Assembly (NCBI GenBank): GCA_021734345.1
Contig: JAIPJC010000003.1
Coordinates: 1 to 64,000, forward strand
DNA from: Kiritimatiellales bacterium
GTDB taxonomy: Bacteria > Verrucomicrobiota > Kiritimatiellia > Kiritimatiellales > Pontiellaceae
Length of the DNA: 64,000 nucleotides
Reading direction: 5' to 3'
Position 1 is the first letter of the stretch; the number at the start of each line of letters is the position of its first letter. Of this stretch, positions 56,942-64,000 are shown in pieces. The notes under the pieces are model-generated. The model saw only the letters and a list, made by a program, of their open reading frames with translations. It searched no databases and was not told the origin of the DNA. Made by a program: the position numbers and the translations under genes.

Positions 56942-57796
56942 ATGAATAAAATGAGCAAGTTTTTTATAGCGGTCTCGCTAATGATGGTGGCTGTAAATGG
57001 GCAGGCAACCGTCGTGGCATGGAACAATGATTTTAGTGGGGCCATTAACGCCAATTTTACAACCTTTACCGCGGGTGCCGGGGCTTTGGTTTCGCAATCT
57101 GGCGATCAAATGGTTTTAAATACCGGCGGGGCGACTGGAGCCCGGCAAGGCGCAGTCAATACGTTAACGGATGAGACGGGGACGCTTACCCAATTTAATA
57201 GTGCTCCGCTTTATAATTTTTACGATCACCAGGTCAAAGTTCGCTTTGATATAGCCTCAATGACCGGAACGCCTGGTGCAGGGCGGAACGTGTTCTACTT
57301 CACCGTTGGCAATGACAGCGCCGGCAACTATATGCCGTCGACCAGTCTGCTGGATAATGGAGTGAGTATTTCTCTTGAGCAGGTATCTACAGGATGGAGA
57401 CTTACCAGTCTTTCGTATAGTAACGCGACATATATAGCGGGAACGGGCGGAGTGATTGCCAATATAAGCGGAGCTCCGACAGCACTTGTCTACACGCTTG
57501 ATGGAACCCAAGTGGCCATAAGCCTTGAAGGAGCAGCGATTAGCTCAATAGGCAGCGCAGGAAGCGGAACAGTGGGCGGTACTGCATTAACCAGTTCAGT
57601 TGCGGATATTTCAGCGAACATTTCCGATTATCATCTGGCGTTTGGTGCCTACAATTATGGCGCTGTCACAGCAGGTACAGTGGTAACGCTGGATTCTTTT
57701 ATCGCAGAAGCTATTCCTGAGCCGTCCACCTTGGGGCTATTGGTGGTGGTGAGTTCAGTTGCAATTCTAGGATTTCGCAACAACATCTGCATGTAG
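56942..57796 (+). CDS. PEP-CTERM sorting-domain protein
   Basis: Signal peptide; C-terminus AIPEPSTLGLLVVVSSVAILGFRNNICM. Confidence 0.88.
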   Translation: MNKMSKFFIAVSLMMVAVNGQATVVAWNNDFSGAINANFTTFTAGAGALVSQSGDQMVLNTGGATGARQGAVNTLTDETGTLTQFNSAPLYNFYDHQVKVRFDIASMTGTPGAGRNVFYFTVGNDSAGNYMPSTSLLDNGVSISLEQVSTGWRLTSLSYSNATYIAGTGGVIANISGAPTALVYTLDGTQVAISLEGAAISSIGSAGSGTVGGTALTSSVADISANISDYHLAFGAYNYGAVTAGTVVTLDSFIAEAIPEPSTLGLLVVVSSVAILGFRNNICM

Positions 57797-57843
57797 ATTA
57801 TAATGCGCAAGCATCCCTTGTACGATTCTGACAGCGGGGTTTT

Positions 57844-59796
57844 GTGTGCAGCAATAGACGGCAGATCCCTGATGGTACTTTTCTACCTGGTGTTATTCGT
57901 TTTCCTGATAGAAGTACTGCCAGCAATATAGGGTTTTATTATGGCGATTGTGGTGCGTACCCACTGATACTTCCATCGACGGTATTTTATATGAATCAAC
58001 CAATTAAGCTAAGGTGCAACGGGGCGGAAGTTGACGATGGGGCACACTGCTGTATCAAACCGAGAACAGGCAGAGTTGTGATCCTGTGGTTGATGTTGAC
58101 GTTGACAGCTTCTCCAAACGTCTCACAAATGCATATTCCAAAAATAGGCGTTGATACGGCCGGAACATATCTGACTCGAAATAAGGAATATGGTGGATTG
58201 GGCTGGGAATTCCCTGCATTCCGTGCAGCGCTGGATGATCTAGGGGCTGAGTTTTTGGTTGATCACTATCTAGAGATCCGCACCGGGGGTTCGTATGAGC
58301 AGAATCAGAAAGAGACTGTAGAGGATATTAAAGCATTGGCTGCATATCTCAAAGCGGACGGAAAAGAGTATATCTGGAATCTTGAGGACGCGAACTTTCG
58401 GATTTCCCGCGAGTATGTTCCCGGACAAAACCTTTATGAGCCCGAACCCGGACTCCATTATCTGAAGATTCCGGACGATTTGTTGCGAGAATTGCAGAAG
58501 ACACCGGAAATTCTTGGTGTTTGCTATGATGAACTGGAGCATATGCAGTTAAGCAACAACCGGTTTACAATGACCTCTTCGGGCGATATACCTTCGATAG
58601 CCGATACATCCGGTCTGACTCTGGCAGAGGCGTATTCTCTGCTGGTGGAGAATCTGAAAAAACTGAAAACGCATTATGATGCGGTCGATAAGTTATGCAT
58701 GGTTGAAAATGTTTGGCCGGTTATGCAGCATATATTTGCCCGTGCGGGCTGGACGCTCAGTCCAAAGCTGCTAAAGGAAAGCTGGATCCCGGTTCCGCTG
58801 GCGATGGTTTTGGGTGCCGCTGCGGAGTACGAGAAGACCGGTTGCGATGTGTGGCTGACTCCGGATCTGTGGTTCCGTGGCAATTATCCCGGACACAGTG
58901 TCGAAGAGTTGCGCAGCGCTCTTCTGGTCGGACACTGGGTCGGAGCGAGCCGGATATATGTTGAGAATCTTGATTATTCCAACCCGGTGGAGGGAAAGCA
59001 TCATGCAGATGCCCATGATATTCAGGGTTCTCTTGTCTTTTTTACCGGAAAAGATAAGTATGAAACAACCCCGTACGGCGAAATTTTCAAATGGTACGCC
59101 CGCGACTACCGATCTAAACATCCGGTTCCGTACACATGGCGGGATGCGCGTTGTAAAGTTGCGATTATCCGTTTTCCCGACTCCTGCTGGGGCCAAAAGG
59201 GAAGTTATTTTCGGGATCGCCTGTTGGGATCCAAGATTGAACAGTCAACACTGGAAACGGAAGCCTGGTTTTCAATCTGGAACCAGCTTTCTCTCGGAAC
59301 GATTCCTGAGGCGGGACTTTCCTTCCACTGCAAAGGTGTTAGCGGGGAAAAAGGACCGCGCTTCTTCTGCCCATCACCCCCTGTTCTTGTTTTTGACCAC
59401 CGGGTGGGTGATGAAATTCCGGATTTTGATTTTCGCGGGGCAGAGGTGCTGTTTTTGACAGGGGTTCAAATATCACCAAAAACTCTATCAGCAGTTCAAT
59501 CTTATGTCGAAAGAACCGGAGCAACAGCTGTTATGCTGAAGTCGCTGGCACCAGACGGATTCAAGTCGAGTACGCGGTTTTTCACGGTTGACTCATTCAA
59601 GGATCCCCGGGTGCATGACGTGTTGAAGCCGTTGCTGCCACCCGCAGATGAAATGCAATTTCTATTCGGGAAATATCAAATTATTTTCAAGGAGATTGAT
59701 CGCGACCGGATCCAGGTTTTTCTGGACGGCAAACCAGTCAGCCCAATTATCAAACCAAACACCAATGCATCTTGTGGGCCGAACGGGGAGAGCTGA
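57844..59796 (+). CDS. Large protein of unknown family, candidate glycoside hydrolase-like (start uncertain)
   Basis: 650-aa ORF (GTG at 57844; ATG options such as 57991). Hydrophobic VVILWLMLTLTASP, then MHIPKIGVDTAGTYLTRNKEYGGLGWEFPAFRAALDDLGAEFLVDHY...GVCYDELEHMQLSNNRF. No family recognised with certainty. Confidence 0.6.
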   Translation: MCSNRRQIPDGTFLPGVIRFPDRSTASNIGFYYGDCGAYPLILPSTVFYMNQPIKLRCNGAEVDDGAHCCIKPRTGRVVILWLMLTLTASPNVSQMHIPKIGVDTAGTYLTRNKEYGGLGWEFPAFRAALDDLGAEFLVDHYLEIRTGGSYEQNQKETVEDIKALAAYLKADGKEYIWNLEDANFRISREYVPGQNLYEPEPGLHYLKIPDDLLRELQKTPEILGVCYDELEHMQLSNNRFTMTSSGDIPSIADTSGLTLAEAYSLLVENLKKLKTHYDAVDKLCMVENVWPVMQHIFARAGWTLSPKLLKESWIPVPLAMVLGAAAEYEKTGCDVWLTPDLWFRGNYPGHSVEELRSALLVGHWVGASRIYVENLDYSNPVEGKHHADAHDIQGSLVFFTGKDKYETTPYGEIFKWYARDYRSKHPVPYTWRDARCKVAIIRFPDSCWGQKGSYFRDRLLGSKIEQSTLETEAWFSIWNQLSLGTIPEAGLSFHCKGVSGEKGPRFFCPSPPVLVFDHRVGDEIPDFDFRGAEVLFLTGVQISPKTLSAVQSYVERTGATAVMLKSLAPDGFKSSTRFFTVDSFKDPRVHDVLKPLLPPADEMQFLFGKYQIIFKEIDRDRIQVFLDGKPVSPIIKPNTNASCGPNGES

Positions 59797-59886
59797 CCGG
59801 ATGCGATGTCCCTTGATCTTGATGAATGAGACCATCCCTGCCGTTGGGTGATAACCGTCGGCAAAGCGTTCTGGGAAACGGGTTCT

Positions 59887-62409
59887 ATGAATAAGATTTA
59901 CTTAACTTCAGCACTCCTGAGTGCGGCCATGACAGTTTGCGGATCAACGACAGTTCAGTCAGGAAACTGGAATAATAGCGCTGCATGGGACGATGGAGTT
60001 CCGTATTGGAATGACTCCGGAAGCGCGGTGAATGGCGGCTACGCCATTACCATTCCGAGTGGAACAGAAGCTTCGACAAGAGAGATAACGATTGGCGCGG
60101 GTTCCGACGGAACACTTGTTGTCGAAGGAGTCCTTCATGCGAAATGGGGCAATGCGACGTTGGGCGCATGGAACAGTGGAAATGCCAATGGAACCATGAA
60201 GGTTCTTGGAGGGACGGTCGGCGCTGCCACTAATCGTTTTCTTGTTAATATCGGCATGGCCGATGCCGACGGCATTAACAATAGGCATCAAGGAACCCTG
60301 CAGATCGGGGACGGAACTACAGGGGGGTATCTTTATGCGCGGGATATCAGGCTTTTCAATGCAACGAACATGCTGGGCACCTGCCGAATCGACGTACAGG
60401 GCGGAACGCTTGACGCTGCGGGTTATAACGTTGCCGTTGGCTACATGTCCGGCTCAGCGGCTACAGCGTTGATGGAGGTCGGCAGGAATGCGTCAGTAAA
60501 AGCAGGAACTCTGGTTCTTGGCAACGATACCTACGGCTCATCCGCAAGCTTGACCGTAAGCGGAAGTGAGGCCGCTGTTGATATTGCAGCGGATTTCAGC
60601 CTGCTTCAGAGCTCCGAATTGAATGTGGTTTTTGGTACCAATGGAATCAGCACGATAACAGCGAATAAGTTTTGGTTTAGCAATACGGCGGTCATGACTG
60701 TGATCGGCACAAGCGGCATCGCCACGGGACGATATGATCTGGTAACCGGACTGACCGGAGGCTCTGGAACAAACCTTAATTTTAATGTAAACGGATTTGG
60801 TGCCGGCTACACCGTTGACATCTGTACGGACACTTCCGGTGGAGCGCTGACCTACTATGCCGATGTTGCTACCGCATGGCACTTTGAAATGGGGGCCTGT
60901 GAACACCAACTTATGTGGCTGGAAGGCGGTGATCTGAACAAGCAAATGGAACATTTGGACGCGATGTTCTCCGCCGGGGCAAGATGGATCCGCCTCACTT
61001 TGCTTAAACCGTTCGGTCCTAATTTGATTTCCCATATCAAACACTGCAACGAACTGGGCATACAGGTTCTCATCCAGCTGGCAAGTCGACCGGAAATTTT
61101 TCCGCCGGGCACAGAACGCCGTCCGGGGAACCGGGGGGCTGGCGGTGTCGCATGGCCTTCCTACCGCCTGTCAGATCTGGATCTCACATTAAGCGAACAG
61201 TACCTGCGTGAATTTTGCACTCTCCTTCAAACCTCCAATGCTGTCGTATCAGCAATTGAACTTTTCAACGAAATTAATTGGAACGGCTTTAACGGCGACC
61301 TGCCCCTGGTCGATGGTGGACTGTGGATTGATGAGTCCACCCCGTGGGATGATCCTGTGTTTGTGAAATACCGGGAAGGAATTCTCAGAGTGGCGCAGCT
61401 GAGTAGAATAGTCAGAGATCTTGACGATGAATTTTTTAATGGGGCGGTAAAAATCATTACAGCAGGACAAGTTGGATACACAATAAACTCCAATTGGGTG
61501 GCAAGTGTACAGGGAGTGCTCGCATCTCCAGCTTTGACACTAAAACTAATAGAGGGATCCCTCCCCCAGCAGAGCAACGCGACGAATTATTTGCAGTATG
61601 TCGACGGTATTGGAATGCACCTTTATCCTGCTGTGGATATCGGTGCTCAAACAGCTGCCGTCACCGCGTATACCCAGATTGCAACTAATCTTGATCCTCT
61701 TCTGAGCATTTCCGGCGTTGGGACGACAAAACCTTACTGGATCACGGAGACTGGGTACGCCCGTTCTTCCTTCGGTTATAATGAAACAAACCGGCTTGCG
61801 CAGCTCTTGTATTTTCATGATGCATTGGCGCATTATGATCGCCCGAAGAGCGCAGTTGCCGCAACCTTCCTCTACTGTTTCAGCGCAGAGCTCGATCCGG
61901 CTCAGGCGGTTTGGGAAAACAGAACGTTTCTGAAATCCGCCGATATTTTCAAAATCCCTGCGACCGAAAATAAAGTTTGGGAGAGTTATCTGTTCGAAGC
62001 CTGGCAGGTTCAACACTTTGGTGGTCAGGCAAACAATGATCTCTTGGCCGGCGATACGGCTGATTTTGATGGTGATGGTGTCCTCAACCTCTATGAATAT
62101 GCAACCGGAGGAGACCCTGCTGATCCAGGGAATACCGGATATGTGTTGAGGCTGGAACCCGGAGCTACGGGTTCCGTTTTTAGAGTTTTTTACGCGGCTC
62201 GCACAAACGACCCGCAGGTTGCCTGCGAACTGCAATGGAGCGACCACCTAATGCCATCGCCCGTCTGGAAACCGGTCTCAGGCACTGCTTCGTCCACAAC
62301 CGGCACGCAGCTTGAATCCGGCATAGGGAAGTTCGCTTACGATGAAACGTCCCCGGCCTCCAATGGCTTTTTAAGACTCCATATTTCGCGCACAGAAACA
62401 ATGCCCTAA
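59887..62409 (+). CDS. Secreted multidomain glycosidase: beta-helix-like repeats + clan-A TIM barrel-like domain + DFDGDGVLNLYEY C-terminus
   Basis: NWNNSAAWDDGVPYW...GTMKVLGGTVG repeats; AIELFNEINWNGF (acid/base-like NE) and KPYWITETGYARSS (nucleophile-like E); ADFDGDGVLNLYEYATGGDPADPG. Confidence 0.7.
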   Translation: MNKIYLTSALLSAAMTVCGSTTVQSGNWNNSAAWDDGVPYWNDSGSAVNGGYAITIPSGTEASTREITIGAGSDGTLVVEGVLHAKWGNATLGAWNSGNANGTMKVLGGTVGAATNRFLVNIGMADADGINNRHQGTLQIGDGTTGGYLYARDIRLFNATNMLGTCRIDVQGGTLDAAGYNVAVGYMSGSAATALMEVGRNASVKAGTLVLGNDTYGSSASLTVSGSEAAVDIAADFSLLQSSELNVVFGTNGISTITANKFWFSNTAVMTVIGTSGIATGRYDLVTGLTGGSGTNLNFNVNGFGAGYTVDICTDTSGGALTYYADVATAWHFEMGACEHQLMWLEGGDLNKQMEHLDAMFSAGARWIRLTLLKPFGPNLISHIKHCNELGIQVLIQLASRPEIFPPGTERRPGNRGAGGVAWPSYRLSDLDLTLSEQYLREFCTLLQTSNAVVSAIELFNEINWNGFNGDLPLVDGGLWIDESTPWDDPVFVKYREGILRVAQLSRIVRDLDDEFFNGAVKIITAGQVGYTINSNWVASVQGVLASPALTLKLIEGSLPQQSNATNYLQYVDGIGMHLYPAVDIGAQTAAVTAYTQIATNLDPLLSISGVGTTKPYWITETGYARSSFGYNETNRLAQLLYFHDALAHYDRPKSAVAATFLYCFSAELDPAQAVWENRTFLKSADIFKIPATENKVWESYLFEAWQVQHFGGQANNDLLAGDTADFDGDGVLNLYEYATGGDPADPGNTGYVLRLEPGATGSVFRVFYAARTNDPQVACELQWSDHLMPSPVWKPVSGTASSTTGTQLESGIGKFAYDETSPASNGFLRLHISRTETMP

Positions 62410-62480
62410 CCGCCACATGGCTTTTCTTCATCAGGCAGCGGTGTCGATGGGGCAGCACACGAAAACAACGGGAATAAAAA

Positions 62481-64000
62481 ATGGAAAGAAGATCGTTTGT
62501 AAAAAGCGTTGCTGCCGGAACGGCAGCACTGCCCCTCGCATCCACGGGATTGGCGCAGAGCTCCGGATGGACGAAGGGACCCAATTTCCTAGTGATCTGT
62601 TGCGACCAGCTCCAGTCGTATTCCCTGGCCTGCAACGGCAACAAGGATGTGAAGACGCCGAACATCGACCGGCTGGCCCGGGACGGATGTTCTTTTCGCC
62701 GGGCTTATTGCAACAATTCGGTTTGCATGCCGGCGCGGTCGACCATGATCACGGGGCTGTATCCGCGCCAGCATGGTTGCATAACGAACGGGACGGTGCT
62801 CCCCGAATCGGTCCCGACGTTGCCGCAGGTACTGTCGCGCCATGGATATCGCACGCATTCGGTCGGCAAGTTGCATTTGCAGCCGTACAGCATGAAAGAC
62901 TCTGCGGAATCCACGGAAGGCTGGTTGAGTGGTGAAATTACTTCTCTGCCAAAAAACTATTACGGTTTTCAGTCTTCGGATTTCCTGGGCGGACATGTCG
63001 GAGGTTGTTTTGGCGATTATGTAAACGAGCTCCGTAAGTCCCATCCGGGAGTCTATGAAAAGTATCAGAGGGAAAATGCAATCTGGCGTTCAGAGGGTAG
63101 CGACAAGACATGGAAACTGGATGTGCCTGCTGAATTGCATTACAATGCATGGGTTGCGGACAAAACGGTTCGGTTTCTGGAAACTCACAGCGAGGAATCG
63201 TTTTTTATCTGGTGTTCTTTTCCCGATCCGCATTTCCCGTTTGCCGCGTCCGAACCCTATGCCGATATGTATGACCCGGCGAAACTGGAAATTTGCCCGA
63301 CCGCATTCGAAAAACTTGGCGAACTGGAAACCCTGCAGCGGCGCCGCGACTTTTTCGGCAAACTCTATGCGTTTGATGAGAAAACATTGCGCGAAATTAC
63401 CGCCCAAACTTACGGAATGATTACTCATATCGATGACTGTGTCGGAAAAATCCTAGATGCAGTGCAGCGGAACGGACTGATGGAGAATACGATTGTTGTT
63501 TTCATTGCCGACCATGGCGAATATCTCGGCTCGCATCATTTGATAGAGAAAGCAGACTGGATGTACGAAGAGCTGACCCGTGTTCCGATGATCTGGCGGG
63601 TGCCGGATGCGGTTCACCCGGGGAAGGGCTCCGACAGTGTGGTCAGCCAGATCGATTTAGTGCCGACCATTCTGGACTACGCGGGTATTGCGATGGTGGA
63701 GCTTGATATGCGGAAGAATTTCAGCGCTCCGCCGCTTACGCTGCCCGGACGCTCCTTGAAGCCGCTGCTCTCCGGTGGATTCCCGCTAGAAGACAAACCG
63801 GCACTCCTTGAATATGATGAAGACTGGTACAAGAGCGGCTTCTATCGCCCGCGAACATTAATCGGATCCCAGTACAAACTGATTGTCTATCCAAACACCG
63901 GCGGCGGACAGTTGTTTGATCTCAAAACCGACCCGTATGAGCGAAAAAGCCTTTGGGATGATGCCAAGTATAACAGTATCAAGGCGGAGATGATGGAAGC
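62481..64000 (+). CDS. Sulfatase with Tat-like signal, truncated at the window's right edge
   Basis: Frame open from ATG 62481 to 64000: MERRSFVKSVAAGTAALPLASTGLAQ...NFLVICCDQLQSYSLACNGNKDVKTPNIDRLARDGCSFRRAYCNNSVCMPARSTMITGLYPRQHG. Missing from the ORF track because it has no stop in the window. Confidence 0.9.
   Translation, partial: MERRSFVKSVAAGTAALPLASTGLAQSSGWTKGPNFLVICCDQLQSYSLACNGNKDVKTPNIDRLARDGCSFRRAYCNNSVCMPARSTMITGLYPRQHGCITNGTVLPESVPTLPQVLSRHGYRTHSVGKLHLQPYSMKDSAESTEGWLSGEITSLPKNYYGFQSSDFLGGHVGGCFGDYVNELRKSHPGVYEKYQRENAIWRSEGSDKTWKLDVPAELHYNAWVADKTVRFLETHSEESFFIWCSFPDPHFPFAASEPYADMYDPAKLEICPTAFEKLGELETLQRRRDFFGKLYAFDEKTLREITAQTYGMITHIDDCVGKILDAVQRNGLMENTIVVFIADHGEYLGSHHLIEKADWMYEELTRVPMIWRVPDAVHPGKGSDSVVSQIDLVPTILDYAGIAMVELDMRKNFSAPPLTLPGRSLKPLLSGGFPLEDKPALLEYDEDWYKSGFYRPRTLIGSQYKLIVYPNTGGGQLFDLKTDPYERKSLWDDAKYNSIKAEMME

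Overview
The window reads as a chromosomal segment from a Gram-negative, polysaccharide-degrading bacterium. The abundance of S1-type sulfatases, PEP-CTERM proteins, AraC/XylR regulators and WbsX/GH99-like proteins suggests Kiritimatiellota/PVC, but this is inference because no marker gene was placed. About 1-40.9 kb is a carbohydrate-utilisation region: a GH36/Sip1-like C-terminus, two beta-helix proteins, two GH106 rhamnosidases, a GH127-like protein, six sulfatases (one fused to an SGNH domain), three GH99-like paralogs plus a WbsX-like protein, UroD-like proteins, a small family of secreted DTF-domain proteins (one PEP-CTERM) and a GPH-type symporter. About 41-55.5 kb is mostly housekeeping: ComEC, a glycosyltransferase, a TPR protein, Fur, ferredoxin, a desaturase, UroD, a Bro-N protein, ArsR-methyltransferase plus AhcY, an M50 protease and KdtA. 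About 55.8-64 kb is a second carbohydrate locus: AraC divergent from a PEP-CTERM gene, two large putative secreted glycosidases, and a Tat-type sulfatase that runs off the right edge and is missing from the ORF track. The strongest unusual signals are: (1) a RAYT transposase flanked by its REP-like repeats, with the same repeats seeded at three other gene junctions and forming the 3' end of one CDS; (2) two paralogous AraC genes, each divergent from a secreted-protein gene, sharing a GCACWATCGTGYCTGT dyad; (3) TTCCAA-N3-TTGGAA palindromes bracketing the Bro-N gene; (4) a sulfatase-SGNH esterase fusion; and (5) recent expansion of a secreted domain family in varied architectures. No tRNA, rRNA or CRISPR was recognised. 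All domain calls come from reading motifs, not from database searches.
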